Below, one piece after another: positions 51,834-61,168 of a stretch of DNA of 64,000 nucleotides. Every line of letters begins with the position of its first letter. Positions within the stretch are counted from its first letter, which is position 1. The stretch is taken from contig NZ_LR881183.1 in the NCBI RefSeq assembly GCF_904067545.1, positions 1-64,000 of the forward strand, in the 5' to 3' direction. Below the pieces are notes generated by a model. It was not told the DNA's origin and made no database searches. It saw nothing but the letters and a program-made list of their open reading frames with translations. The position numbers and the translations under genes are program-made. Source of the DNA: Thermococcus camini. Its GTDB lineage: Archaea; Methanobacteriota_B; Thermococci; Thermococcales; Thermococcaceae.

Positions 51834-52130
51834 ATGATAAGGGAACGCCTCTGTCGGGAGTACCTGGAGGAAATCGACCGGCTGGAGCGCTCGCTCCGGG
51901 AGCTGGAGGATGAGCTGATAGAACTCCGTATGCAGCTGAACCTCAAGGTGGACGAGGCCAACAGGCTTGCCATAGAGAACGCAAGCCTGAGGCACAGGAT
52001 CGAGATGATGGAGCGGCGCGAGAAACGGCTGGCTGAGTTCCTCCGGAAGTTGAAGATCCCCCTGATATACATCGACGAGGAGCGGTTCGAGGACGTGGAT
52101 GTGGACCTGGGCCCCGATTCGAAGGACTGA
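51834..52130 (+). CDS. Coiled-coil protein of unknown function
   Basis: 98 aa. Residues 5-75 are an unbroken amphipathic helix (LEEIDRLERSLRELEDELIELRMQ; ASLRHRIEMMERREKRLAEF). The tail IPLIYIDEERFEDVDVDLG is acidic. The ATG begins 5 nt after the D box of the sRNA and shares its promoter, with no clear ribosome site. A stop codon lies in frame at 51807-51809, within the sRNA, so no upstream start is possible. Possible gene, not fully certain. Confidence 0.6.
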   Translation: MIRERLCREYLEEIDRLERSLRELEDELIELRMQLNLKVDEANRLAIENASLRHRIEMMERREKRLAEFLRKLKIPLIYIDEERFEDVDVDLGPDSKD

Positions 52131-52185
52131 GGAAAACCTTAATAGCCCAACTTCCTTTTCTACTTCAGTTTAAGAGGTGAGGCTA

Positions 52186-54927
52186 ATGAGCATGGACATG
52201 ACCACGAGGATGTTTAAGGAGGAGGGGTGGATAAGGAAGCAGTGCCCCAAGTGCGGAAAGTTCTTCTGGACGCTCGACCCGGATAGGAAGACCTGCGGAG
52301 ACCCGCCGTGTGACGAGTACTCGTTCATCGGAAAGCCGGGGATACCAAAGAAGTACACCCTGGAGGAGATGCGCGAGAAGTTCCTGAGCTTCTTCGAGAA
52401 GCACGGCCACGGGAGGGTGAAGCGCTTCCCGGTTCTTCCCCGCTGGCGCGATGACGTTCTTCTTGTTGGAGCGAGCATAATGGACTTCCAGCCATGGGTC
52501 ATAAGCGGTGAAGCGGACCCGCCGGCCAACCCCCTCACGATAAGCCAGCCCTCAATAAGGTTCACCGACATTGACAACGTCGGAATCACGGGCAGGCACT
52601 TCACGATATTCGAGATGATGGCTCATCATGCATTCAACTACCCGGACAGGCCGATTTACTGGATGGACGAGACTGTGGAGCTTGCCTTCGAGTTCTTCAC
52701 CAAGGAGCTCGGGATGAAGGCCGAGGACATAACCTTCAAGGAGAACCCGTGGGCCGGCGGTGGAAACGCGGGCCCGGCCTTCGAGGTGCTCTACCGCGGT
52801 CTTGAGGTTGCCACACTCGTCTTCATGCAGTACAAGAAGGCGCCAAAGGACGCCGACCCGACTCAGGTTGTGGAGATCAAGGGTGACTACTACGTCCCGA
52901 TGGAGACGAGGGTTGTGGATACTGGCTACGGCCTCGAGAGGCTCGTCTGGATGAGCCACGGTACTCCAACGGCCTACGACGCCGTCCTCGGCTACGTCGT
53001 TGAGCCCCTGAAGAGGATGGCGGGTGTGGAGAAGATAGATGAGCGCATCCTCATGGAGAACTCCCGTTTGGCAGGAATGTTCGACATAGAGGATATGGGC
53101 GACCTGAGGTACCTCCGCGAGCAGGTTGCCAGGCGCGTCGGAATCAGCGTCGAGGAGCTTACAAAGGCTGTGAGGCCCTACGAGCTGATATATGCCATAG
53201 CGGACCACACCAAGGCTTTAACCTTCATGCTGGCGGATGGAGTTATCCCGTCCAACGTCAAGGCGGGCTACCTGGCGAGGCTCCTCATAAGGAAGAGCAT
53301 AAGGCACCTCCGCGAGCTCGGCCTCGAGGTTCCGTTGGCGGAGATAGTGGCGATGCACATCAGGGAGCTCTCGCCGACCTATCCCGAGTTCAAGGAGATG
53401 GAAGACGTTATCCTCGACATAATCAACGTCGAGGAGAGGCGCTACCAGGAGACCCTCAGGCGCGGAAGCGACCTAGTGAAGCGCGAGGTGGCCAAGCTCA
53501 AGAAGGCCGGCAGGGATGAGATTCCGCTCGAAAGGCTCCTCCTGTTCTACGAGAGCCACGGCTTAACGCCTGAGATAGTCGCGGAGGTGGCTCAGAGAGA
53601 GGGAATCAGGGTTGAGATCCCCGACAACTTCTACACGCTGGTCGCTAAGGAGGCGGAGAAGGCGGAGAAGAAGGCCGCCGCTGAATACGCCGTTGACTTT
53701 GAGCTGGTCAAAGATTTGCCCGACACGAGGACGCTCTACTATGAAGACCCCTTCATGAGGGAGTTTGATGCCGAGGTTCTCAGGGTCATAGACGACTGGG
53801 TAATTCTCAACCAGACCGCCTTCTATCCGGAGGGCGGCGGTCAGCCGTGCGACCTCGGTGAGCTCGAAGTTGGGGAGGAGAAGGTCAAGGTCATAGACGT
53901 TCAGAAGATAGGGAAGGTAATCCTCCACAGGGTCGAGAGGCCGGAGCTCTTCAAACCCGGCGCGAAGGTTCACGGAAGGATCGACTGGGACAGGAGAATC
54001 CAGCACATGCGCCACCACACCGGAACCCACGTCATTATGGGTGCCCTCGTAAGGGTTCTCGGAAAGCACGTCTGGCAAGCTGGAAGCCAGCTCCACACCG
54101 ACTGGGCCAGGTTAGATATTTCCCACTACAAGCGCATAACTGAGGACGAGCTCAGAGAAATCGAGCGCCTCGCGAACCGCGTCGTCATGGAGAACAGGAA
54201 GGTGACCTGGGAGTGGCTTCCGAGGACCGAGGCCGAGATGAAGTACGGCTTCAGGCTCTACCAGGGTGGAGTGGTTCCTGGAAGGGTCATCAGGGTGCTC
54301 AAGATTGAGGACTGGGACGTCCAGGCCTGCGGTGGAACGCATCTGCCGAACACAGGTCTTATAGGCCCGATCAAGATTCTGAGAACCGAGCGCATACAGG
54401 ACGGTGTTGAGAGGATAATCTTCGCCGCAGGAGAGGCCGCGGTTGACTGGATGCAGGAGACCGAGAGGCTTCTCAAGAGAACCGCCGAGACCTTCCGCGT
54501 TCCGCCCGAGAAGGTGCCGGAGACGGCCGAGCGCTTCTTCAGCGAGTGGAAGGAGGCAAGAAAGGAGGTCGAGAAGCTCAGGAAGGAGCTGGCCAAGCTC
54601 CTCGTCTACGAGCTCGAGGGCAAAGCTGAGAAGGTTGGGGAGGTTGAGTTCATCGGAGCCGTCGTTGAGGGCGCGATGGACGACCTCCGCGAGGCCGCCA
54701 ACAAGCTCAGGAAGGAGAACAGGGTGGTTGTCCTCATCAGCAGGGAGGGCCACTTCGTCGTTGCCGTTGGAGATGGCCTGGACGTAAAGGCCGGCGAGCT
54801 GGCGAAGGTGATAACGAGCGTCGCCGGCGGTGGTGGTGGCGGAAGGAAGGAGCTCGCCCAGGGCAGGGTGAAGAACCCGCTGAAGGCGGAGGAGGCAATA
54901 GAAGAGGTTAAGAGAAGGCTCAGCTGA
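52186..54927 (+). CDS. alaS: Alanyl-tRNA synthetase (archaeal type)
   Basis: 913 aa from ATG 52186 (GAGGTGA upstream). An archaeal N-terminal zinc cluster ([23 protein letters not shown]) precedes the class II core ([31 protein letters not shown]). The editing domain has [15 protein letters not shown] and [10 protein letters not shown] zinc ligands, which remove Ser and Gly from tRNA-Ala. The C-terminal DHHA1-like C-Ala region ends [14 protein letters not shown]. Single gene. Confidence 0.96.
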   Translation: MSMDMTTRMFKEEGWIRKQCPKCGKFFWTLDPDRKTCGDPPCDEYSFIGKPGIPKKYTLEEMREKFLSFFEKHGHGRVKRFPVLPRWRDDVLLVGASIMDFQPWVISGEADPPANPLTISQPSIRFTDIDNVGITGRHFTIFEMMAHHAFNYPDRPIYWMDETVELAFEFFTKELGMKAEDITFKENPWAGGGNAGPAFEVLYRGLEVATLVFMQYKKAPKDADPTQVVEIKGDYYVPMETRVVDTGYGLERLVWMSHGTPTAYDAVLGYVVEPLKRMAGVEKIDERILMENSRLAGMFDIEDMGDLRYLREQVARRVGISVEELTKAVRPYELIYAIADHTKALTFMLADGVIPSNVKAGYLARLLIRKSIRHLRELGLEVPLAEIVAMHIRELSPTYPEFKEMEDVILDIINVEERRYQETLRRGSDLVKREVAKLKKAGRDEIPLERLLLFYESHGLTPEIVAEVAQREGIRVEIPDNFYTLVAKEAEKAEKKAAAEYAVDFELVKDLPDTRTLYYEDPFMREFDAEVLRVIDDWVILNQTAFYPEGGGQPCDLGELEVGEEKVKVIDVQKIGKVILHRVERPELFKPGAKVHGRIDWDRRIQHMRHHTGTHVIMGALVRVLGKHVWQAGSQLHTDWARLDISHYKRITEDELREIERLANRVVMENRKVTWEWLPRTEAEMKYGFRLYQGGVVPGRVIRVLKIEDWDVQACGGTHLPNTGLIGPIKILRTERIQDGVERIIFAAGEAAVDWMQETERLLKRTAETFRVPPEKVPETAERFFSEWKEARKEVEKLRKELAKLLVYELEGKAEKVGEVEFIGAVVEGAMDDLREAANKLRKENRVVVLISREGHFVVAVGDGLDVKAGELAKVITSVAGGGGGGRKELAQGRVKNPLKAEEAIEEVKRRLS

Positions 54928-54961
54928 GCCAGGTTCTTTCTTCCCTTCTTCCATTAGGGGA

Positions 54962-55327
54962 GTGATTTGCATCAAGGTCAAAACCCTCACGAGAGAGATC
55001 GCCGCGCTCGCCGAGGGGCTCGGCTTGAATGCGGTTACGGAATACCGAACGCCCGACGGCACGAGGATAGACATCGCGATCCTGCGGGATGGGCGAAAGC
55101 TCCTCGCGATAGAGCTTGAAGCTTCCTTTAAGTGGTTCCCTCAAAGGCTCCTCTACGATGTTGTCAAGGCCCACCGGGCGGGTTTCCCGGAGCTCTGGGT
55201 CGTCTCGAACTTCAACTCGAAGCCCGGCTGGATCCTGAGCTACGCCGCGGAGATCGGAATCACCCTGAGAATTCTGAAGGAAAAAGAAGTCTTGGAGAAG
55301 CTCAAAGCCCGGTTGGCTCGTCTATGA
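54962..55327 (+). CDS. PD-(D/E)XK-like small nuclease-fold protein
   Basis: 121 aa, GTG start behind a GGGGA. TREIAALAEGLGLNAVTEYRTPDGTRIDIAIL has the acidic strand, followed by KLLAIELEAS (ExE-type catalytic strand), then a helix. That layout is a minimal PD-(D/E)XK/restriction-endonuclease-like core, also seen in Holliday-junction or repair nucleases. Its 3' end overlaps the convergent Nif3 gene by 26 bp. No partner or target is evident. Confidence 0.65.
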   Translation: MICIKVKTLTREIAALAEGLGLNAVTEYRTPDGTRIDIAILRDGRKLLAIELEASFKWFPQRLLYDVVKAHRAGFPELWVVSNFNSKPGWILSYAAEIGITLRILKEKEVLEKLKARLARL

Positions 55328-56054
55328 AGAAAACGTCCAACCCAAGCTTTGCCCTCACGACCTCCATGAGCGCTTTAACCCCGAGCGTCTCGGTCTTGTA
55401 GTGACCGGCAACGAGGACGCTCTGCGGCAGGTCGATGGCCGTTAGATAATCCGCGTGGGTGAACTCGCCCGTTACGAGCAGGTCGATGCCCTTTCTGTGC
55501 GCCTCCTCAAGTGCGAAGGCCCCGGCGCCGCTTATTGCCCCAATGGTTTTAATTTTGCGCTTCCCGAACTCGTAGGTCTTGACGGTGGTGTCGAGCTTCT
55601 CCGCTATTACCTGCGCCACCTTCTCGATCGGCTGCGGCTCATCGAACTCTCCATAGAAGCCCACGCTCAGCCCCCTGTACCCGCCGAAGGGGCCCCTGGG
55701 CTCAATGCCAAGAAGGCGGAGCAGCTCGACGTTGTTGCCGACCTCTGGGTGCGCATCTAGGGGCAGGTGGGCGGCGTAGAGGTTTATTCCGCCCTCCATG
55801 AGGGCCTTCAGGCGTCTGTAGTGGATTCCCGTTACGTAGTTCAGACCGCCCCATATCAGGCCGTGGTGGACAACCAGCATGTCGGCTTTTCCTTTAACGG
55901 CCCGCTCTATGGTTCTAAGCGTCGTATCGACGGCAAAAGCTATTCTCTCAACTTCCTCCTTTCCCTCCACCTGGAGGCCGTTGCTCGACTTGTCTGGGTA
56001 AGCCTGAACGTTGAGGTATTCGTCAAGGAACGCCACCAGCTCGTCGCGGTTCAT
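55302..56054 (-). CDS. Nif3-like dinuclear metal centre protein (DUF34)
   Basis: 250 aa from ATG 56054 (GAGGTGA 4 nt upstream). ADMLVVHHGLIWGG carries the two metal-binding His; YAAHLPLDAHPEVGNN and LLVTGEFTHADYL supply further ligands. Nif3/DUF34 proteins form toroidal hexamers; proposed roles include a GTP cyclohydrolase-like activity. It is divergent from elp3. Confidence 0.9.
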   Translation of the reverse strand: MNRDELVAFLDEYLNVQAYPDKSSNGLQVEGKEEVERIAFAVDTTLRTIERAVKGKADMLVVHHGLIWGGLNYVTGIHYRRLKALMEGGINLYAAHLPLDAHPEVGNNVELLRLLGIEPRGPFGGYRGLSVGFYGEFDEPQPIEKVAQVIAEKLDTTVKTYEFGKRKIKTIGAISGAGAFALEEAHRKGIDLLVTGEFTHADYLTAIDLPQSVLVAGHYKTETLGVKALMEVVRAKLGLDVFFIDEPTGL

Positions 56055-56066
56055 TTTCTCACCTCT

Positions 56067-56081
56067 ATTCACCTGGTGAAT
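56067..56081. promoter_or_regulatory. Palindrome in the nif3/elp3 divergent region
   Basis: ATTCACC-T-GGTGAAT has 7-bp perfect arms around a single base. A second, weaker repeat follows (TTCA-N5-TGAA at about 56084-56096). It lies 13 bp upstream of the nif3 ATG and about 70 bp upstream of the elp3 ATG, where a regulator could block nif3 transcription. The GGTGA arms also resemble a ribosome site, so coincidence is possible. Confidence 0.45.
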
Positions 56082-56152
56082 TATTCACTAACTGAATATG
56101 TCCAGCAAACCCTTTTAAAACCGAGCCTCAACTCCAGCCGAGAGGTGTTGAG

Positions 56153-57928
56153 ATGGGTGAGGATGAGTTTAGGAAGGCCGTTGAGGAGCTCGCGAGGGCC
56201 GTTATGAACGGCGAGATAAAGGGCCGTGAGGAGCTCAACAGGTACAAGATAGCCGTATCCAGGAAGTATCATCTCTCGAAGATTCCCGGTAACTCGGACA
56301 TCCTCAAGGCCATCCCTGAGGACAGGCGCGAGGAGTTCAGGGAACTGCTCAAAAGAAAGCCGACGAGAACGATAAGCGGCGTCGCTGTGGTCGCCATGAT
56401 GACCAAGCCCTTTCCGTGTCCACACGGCAGGTGCATCTACTGCCCCGGCGGGCCGAGCGTTGGCTCTCCGCAGAGCTACACGGGAAGGGAGCCTTCAGCT
56501 TTAAGGGCCGTCCAGAGCGCGTATCATCCATACATCATCATGATGCGCAGGTTGAAGCAGCTCACCGACATAGGGCACGACGTCGACAAGGTCGAGGTCA
56601 TCATCCAGGGAGGTACTTTTCCAGCGGTTGATCTCGACTACCAGGAGTGGTTCGTCAAGTGTGCCTTCAAAGCGATGAACGACTTCCCGCACTTTAGGGA
56701 TATAGAAAACCTCGATGAGAAGCTCGTCAGGCTAATTGTTAAGGGAGATGAGTCCGTCTTTGACGAGGACCCGAAGTTTAAGGAAGCATGGGAGAAAACC
56801 CACTCAAAGCCCTACTACTACCTCGAAGACGAGCAGAGGAAGAACGAGAGGGCTAAGGTCAGGATGGTCGGCCTGACCATTGAAACCCGCCCGGACTGGG
56901 CCTTTGAGAGGCAAATAGACAGGATGCTGAAGCTCGGAACCACGAGGGTCGAGCTCGGCGTCCAGACGATATTCAACTTCATCCACGAGCGGACTAAAAG
57001 GGGGCACGGCGTCGAGGAGATAATCAAGGCCACCCAGCTTCTCCGCGACGCAGGACTGAAAATTAACTACCACATAATGCCCGGCCTTCCGGGAAGCAAC
57101 TTTGAGCGCGACCTCTACACCTTCCGTGCCATCTTTGAGGATCCCCGGTTCCGCCCGGACATGCTGAAGGTGTACCCCACCCTGGTTACCGCAGATGCTC
57201 CCCTCTACCGCTGGTGGAAAGAGGGTAAATATCGCCCTTACCGCACGGAGGAAGCCGTTGAGCTCCTCGTCGAGGCCTACAAGCTCTTCCCCAAGTGGGT
57301 TCGCGTCATGAGAATCCAGCGCGACATACCGGTTCAGCTAATCGTTGACGGCGTCAAGCACTCCAATTTGGGTCAGTTAGTCTTCAACGAGCTGATAAAG
57401 CGCGGTATAAGGCCGAGGGAGATTCGCTTTAGGGAAGTCGGCCACATGATGGAGAAGTTTGGAATCCAGCCGGAGGTGGAGCACATAAAGCTCCTCCGCG
57501 AGGATTATGATGCCGCTGGTGGGAAGGAACTCTTCCTGAGCTTTGAGGACACTAAGAACGACATCCTGATAGGCTTCCTTCGCCTGAGGATTCCGAGTGA
57601 AAAGGCCCACCGGAGGGAGATAAACTGCTGTCCCTCAGCCATAGTCAGGGAGCTCCACGTTTACGGCCCGCTCGTGCCGATAGGCGGAAAGCCGAAGTAT
57701 GAATGGCAGCACCGCGGCTACGGAAGGGAGCTTTTGAGCGAGGCCGAGAGGATAGCTCGCGAGGAGTTCGACGTCAGGAAGATGCTAGTTATCAGCGGCG
57801 TGGGAGTCAGGAACTACTACCGGAAGTTCGGCTACCGGAAGAACGGGCCGTACGTGGCAAAGCGGCTAGATAGGGGCTACGCGGACTTTGAGACGGGAGG
57901 CCATTTCGACGGGCACCTGAACACCTGA
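56153..57928 (+). CDS. elp3: tRNA uridine(34) 5-carboxymethylaminomethyl synthase, Elp3
   Basis: 591 aa. Radical SAM motif CPHGRCIYC at about residue 90 (FPCPHGRCIYCPGGPS), then GGTFPAVDLDYQEWF, and a C-terminal GNAT acetyltransferase domain from about residue 440 (LLVEAY...; WQHRGYGRELLSEAERIA acetyl-CoA motif). It makes cm5U at wobble U34, the same base thiolated by NcsA. GAGGTG precedes the ATG, and CCCTTTTAAAACC at about 56108-56120 is the promoter. Confidence 0.95.
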   Translation: MGEDEFRKAVEELARAVMNGEIKGREELNRYKIAVSRKYHLSKIPGNSDILKAIPEDRREEFRELLKRKPTRTISGVAVVAMMTKPFPCPHGRCIYCPGGPSVGSPQSYTGREPSALRAVQSAYHPYIIMMRRLKQLTDIGHDVDKVEVIIQGGTFPAVDLDYQEWFVKCAFKAMNDFPHFRDIENLDEKLVRLIVKGDESVFDEDPKFKEAWEKTHSKPYYYLEDEQRKNERAKVRMVGLTIETRPDWAFERQIDRMLKLGTTRVELGVQTIFNFIHERTKRGHGVEEIIKATQLLRDAGLKINYHIMPGLPGSNFERDLYTFRAIFEDPRFRPDMLKVYPTLVTADAPLYRWWKEGKYRPYRTEEAVELLVEAYKLFPKWVRVMRIQRDIPVQLIVDGVKHSNLGQLVFNELIKRGIRPREIRFREVGHMMEKFGIQPEVEHIKLLREDYDAAGGKELFLSFEDTKNDILIGFLRLRIPSEKAHRREINCCPSAIVRELHVYGPLVPIGGKPKYEWQHRGYGRELLSEAERIAREEFDVRKMLVISGVGVRNYYRKFGYRKNGPYVAKRLDRGYADFETGGHFDGHLNT

Positions 57929-58048
57929 AAGGTGGTTTATGCCTCCTTGACATCAGTTTATTTTATCGCCCAGTTCTGAGGAAAAACCTTTTCTCTTCAG
58001 TAAAACTTTTAAGCACCGCTGAACAAGTATGAGCCGAGGTGTGTTTGA

Positions 58049-58624
58049 ATGGGGAAGGGCGATAAACCCCGAATGTCATATGAGGCAGCCTTCAGGGTGA
58101 AGGTTATCATTCTCGCCCTCATCTTTGGAATCGCTATATTCATGATAGTCTACTACCCCATCATCTCCCACCAGGTCGACCCATTTAAAGTGGAGTCTCC
58201 CAGGGGCCAGATACTGCTCGCCCAGAACTTCTCCATCTCGGGGGTCACATATACGAACGCCGTTCCGTTCACTGCCGAGAACAACGCCCTTGTCCTTGGG
58301 GGAAAAGATGAGCTGGACGATACTCTCACGATTACCGTGTCCACACCGCAGTGGTGCGTTGACCTGTGGGTCTGGGGAGGCTCGGCCAACGGTTGGGTGA
58401 GGAAGTACGATTGTGCGAGGGAGCTTCAGCTGAGCAAGTACGCCTTCAACAGGGTTCCCACCCATGAGGCCAGGGAAATATCCAGCTGGAGCCTGGAACC
58501 TGGATACGTTCTGGTTTTCCGCAAAAACGGTCCGATTCAGAAATATGAGCTCGTAAACTTCACCGTGACCTATGCGGGAGAAGCGGATTGGGGGGCTTTC
58601 AAAGTGTCTGTTAAAAGCTCGTGA
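58049..58624 (+). CDS. Membrane-anchored protein of unknown function (tandem paralogue 1)
   Basis: 191 aa. A short cytosolic N-terminus, one hydrophobic helix (VIILALIFGIAIFMIVYYPII, about residues 20-42), then an extracellular beta-rich domain ending ELVNFTVTYAGEADWGAFKVS. Two Cys (PQWCVDLW, KYDCARE) may form a disulfide. The following gene is homologous along its whole length. GAGGTG lies upstream of ATG 58049, with AAAACTTTTAAGC as promoter at about 58002. Confidence 0.75.
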   Translation: MGKGDKPRMSYEAAFRVKVIILALIFGIAIFMIVYYPIISHQVDPFKVESPRGQILLAQNFSISGVTYTNAVPFTAENNALVLGGKDELDDTLTITVSTPQWCVDLWVWGGSANGWVRKYDCARELQLSKYAFNRVPTHEAREISSWSLEPGYVLVFRKNGPIQKYELVNFTVTYAGEADWGAFKVSVKSS

Positions 58625-58635
58625 GGTGGTTTTTT

Positions 58636-59163
58636 ATGAAACTCTCCTACGAAACCTCTTTTCGTCTTAAGGTTCTTCTCATAGCCTCGCTCTTCGGGCT
58701 GGTGATATTCTACATCGTGTACTATCCAATAATATCCTACAACCCGGTGCCGTACGGGGTTGCATCGCCCAAAGGGCAGCTGCTGGTGATGAAAAACATT
58801 ACGTTCGGCGGCATGGAATGGGAGAACGCCGTCGATCTGTACAACAACCTGGTTCTGAAGGGTGACGAGGACTACGGGGACTACGTGGTTCTTGAGCTCA
58901 AGACCCCCGGCTGGTGCATGGACGTGGTCGTGTGGAGCGGGGCTGCATATGCGAGGAAGGCGGAGTGCGTTAGGAAGGTCACGATATCCAGGTACACCTT
59001 CCGCATACCCCCAGGCTCCTACTGGTACCTCGACGGCTCCTATCACCTGATACTCTACAAGCCGGGGGATGTTCCAAAGGACCACGAGATGGTTAACTTC
59101 ACCGTCACCTACGGTCCGAAGTCCGACTGGGGGGCCTTTAAGGCGGCCTATCCAAAGGGCTGA
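58636..59163 (+). CDS. Membrane-anchored protein of unknown function (tandem paralogue 2)
   Basis: 175 aa from ATG 58636 (GAGGTG 7 nt upstream), starting 11 bp after the previous stop. Same plan: helix VLLIASLFGLVIFYIVYYPIIS and extracellular domain with Cys in PGWCMDVVVW and RKAECVRK, ending MVNFTVTYGPKSDWGAFKA. The conserved YYPIIS, the C...C pair and the NFTVTY...DWGAFK end show descent from a local duplication. Confidence 0.75.
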   Translation: MKLSYETSFRLKVLLIASLFGLVIFYIVYYPIISYNPVPYGVASPKGQLLVMKNITFGGMEWENAVDLYNNLVLKGDEDYGDYVVLELKTPGWCMDVVVWSGAAYARKAECVRKVTISRYTFRIPPGSYWYLDGSYHLILYKPGDVPKDHEMVNFTVTYGPKSDWGAFKAAYPKG

Positions 59164-59229
59164 GGCAAAAGAAGGTACGGGAAAAGGAAGCGGTTTTGTT
59201 CTTTATCGTTTCTTTTGCTTTTCCCCGGC

Positions 59230-59862
59230 TCATGCCTGGGCCTCTGGCTTGTTCTTCATCGACCTTGCCCCGAGGGACAGCGCTATGAAGCTCACACCTG
59301 CAACTATAAGCTCAATCGCCACAAAGAGACCTATGACCCACGGGCTCCACTCGGGCCAGTTGGCGAGTATCATGACTCCTATGAAGAAGTCGATGACGCC
59401 CGAGAGGATCACTATGCCCCCGCCTTCGGTCTTGAATCCCATGAGGGCCTTGACGATACCGAAGATGAAGTACGCGCCGCCCAGTATGAACGTCAGGATC
59501 TGGGCCGATAGGAGGGGCTCCTCCAGCATTGCGGCCCCCGCTATTATGTAGAGCACTGCCAGCAGAAGCTGAAATATCCTCGTTCCCCCGCTCTCACCGC
59601 TGGTGAACAGGGCAACGGCTATCAGGATGACGCCTCCAATTATGAGGAACACTCCAAAGACTGCGATGCTTGCCAGGGTGATGAACGGCAGTATGCCCAA
59701 ACCGACGATACCGAGAACGAGCAGGACGATTCCCAGAACCAGGTACCACTGCCAGTGAGCCATCAGGCTGGCCACCTGCTTCCGGGTCATCTCATCCCTG
59801 TACTCCTCCGGGGTCATCGGCTTCTTCTCCTCATCCCCTGCGGGTTCTTTAATCTCGTCCAT
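59230..59862 (-). CDS. HdeD/DUF308-like membrane protein
   Basis: 210 aa from ATG 59862 (GGAGGT 7 nt upstream). About six hydrophobic helices in three pairs with Gly-rich turns (GIVLLVLGIVGLGILPF; GVFLIIGGVILIAVALF; GVIDFFIGVMILANWP), the pattern of DUF308/HdeD proteins. The acidic N-terminal 40 residues are cytosolic. HdeD confers acid resistance in E. coli, but the archaeal role is unproven. Confidence 0.82.
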   Translation of the reverse strand: MDEIKEPAGDEEKKPMTPEEYRDEMTRKQVASLMAHWQWYLVLGIVLLVLGIVGLGILPFITLASIAVFGVFLIIGGVILIAVALFTSGESGGTRIFQLLLAVLYIIAGAAMLEEPLLSAQILTFILGGAYFIFGIVKALMGFKTEGGGIVILSGVIDFFIGVMILANWPEWSPWVIGLFVAIELIVAGVSFIALSLGARSMKNKPEAQA

Positions 59863-59986
59863 GGGTATTACCTCCAAAACTCTTTTTTGCAAATGTAGTG
59901 TACACTTCAAACTTATAAAAACATTTCGTCGAATAGTTTTCGGAAACATCCGGTGCATTTTTAACCGGTTTTTTGAATGTATCTCT

Positions 59987-60502
59987 ATGAGATTCAAACC
60001 CAAACCCTTCAGGGAACCGGTGTCCTTCAAGTGTGAGTTCTGCCTTGACTGCTGCAGGGGGAGGCACGTGTATCTGACGTTGAATGACATAGAAAGGATA
60101 GCGAATGCCGGTCATGATCCGCAGGAGTTCGTGACGTTCTCCGTGGAAGGAAACAAAATCCGCTTCGTTTTGGCTGTAAGGGAGTGGGATCTCGGCTGCG
60201 TCTTCCACGACCCGGAGACAGGAAAGTGCTGTGTTCACGATGCGAACCCGATAATCTGCAGGATATACCCTTTCATGGTCTCCAGGAAGCCCCTCGGCGT
60301 TGAGGGAGAAAAGCCGTTCCACCACAAGGGCCAAACGCTGTGGCTCTACTACGATGAAAGCTGTCCCGGGATAAACGCGGAGGAGCCGGAAACGACGATA
60401 ACTCCAGAGGAAATAGCGAAGCTCGGCCTGAAGTTTGAGAGGGAGTTCGAGAGAACGGACATGGCAGGATTTGCTGAGCTGCTCGATGAACTCGAAAGAT
60501 GA
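59987..60502 (+). CDS. YkgJ-type cysteine cluster (zinc/iron-sulfur) protein
   Basis: 171 aa from ATG 59987; upstream in-frame residues are non-coding-like. CEFCLDCCRGRH, then CVFHDPETGKCCVH and CRIYPF give the conserved cysteine cluster of the YkgJ/FliB family. The family is proposed to bind Zn or Fe-S. A TTTTTAACC box about 28 nt upstream and no ribosome site suggest a leaderless message. Single gene. Confidence 0.83.
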   Translation: MRFKPKPFREPVSFKCEFCLDCCRGRHVYLTLNDIERIANAGHDPQEFVTFSVEGNKIRFVLAVREWDLGCVFHDPETGKCCVHDANPIICRIYPFMVSRKPLGVEGEKPFHHKGQTLWLYYDESCPGINAEEPETTITPEEIAKLGLKFEREFERTDMAGFAELLDELER

Positions 60503-60577
60503 CTCCCTTCCGTCCCGGTGGATGAGTCTTTCAGGGACAAGGAAAAGTAAATATACCTACCGGGACGAACGTTGATT

Positions 60578-61138
60578 ATGGCCGACTGGAAACCCTACCT
60601 GCTGCCTGTCCTCTTTCTCATTCAGGCGGGGATTAACATGGTGTTCTACGGCTTTCCAGCGGTCATGTTTTCAGTCGTCATTCCCGAGAGCCTGTACGGA
60701 AAGCTGGCCTGGACTCTGCCGTTCCTTATACTCTGCTACTTTGCCCTTGGAATACTGGCCCTCCACTACCTTTCCGCCTCCAGCGTCCGCAGGGGAAGGC
60801 TTCTTGGGCTTTTGTATTTCGGCGCCGGGGCGCTGGGCTCGGTCGCGGTTCTCTCGGACTCCATTCACGAGACGCCCCTTCTTCCGGCCATTTTTGCCCT
60901 CTGGCTGGCGCTGTCCCTCTTCGGAATGATCCTTCTTTTCCGTGGAATCGAGGTTTCGTGGAAGCTTTCGCTCGTGGCGATGATCCTCCTCGGCATATCG
61001 GCCCTCGTCAGCGCCTCTACCGCAGGGTGGGTCGTTGAGGACTACTACGCTCACGTTCACATAGGGGAAATCCCCGAAAACGCCACCGTTATCGTGGCCT
61101 ACCCCGAAAACGTAAGTCCTCCGAACGGGACGGGCTAA
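60578..61138 (+). CDS. Polytopic membrane protein of unknown function
   Basis: 186 aa from ATG 60578. Five hydrophobic segments: N-terminal LLPVLFLIQAGINMVF, PFLILCYFALGILALHYL, GLLYFGAGALGSVAVL, LPAIFALWLALSLFGMILLF and LSLVAMILLGISALVSA. The C-terminus after the last helix is about 40 residues and extracellular-looking (ENATVIVAYPENVSPPNGTG). AAATATACC about 25 nt upstream makes a leaderless transcript likely. No family recognised. Confidence 0.7.
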   Translation: MADWKPYLLPVLFLIQAGINMVFYGFPAVMFSVVIPESLYGKLAWTLPFLILCYFALGILALHYLSASSVRRGRLLGLLYFGAGALGSVAVLSDSIHETPLLPAIFALWLALSLFGMILLFRGIEVSWKLSLVAMILLGISALVSASTAGWVVEDYYAHVHIGEIPENATVIVAYPENVSPPNGTG

Positions 61139-61168
61139 GCTTTTAAGCTCGGTATCGAGGCTGGAATC

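Noticed and set aside
57929-58048. Possible tRNA or sRNA downstream of elp3
   Set aside because: No cloverleaf or C/D boxes on either strand; only the promoter for the next gene is seen.
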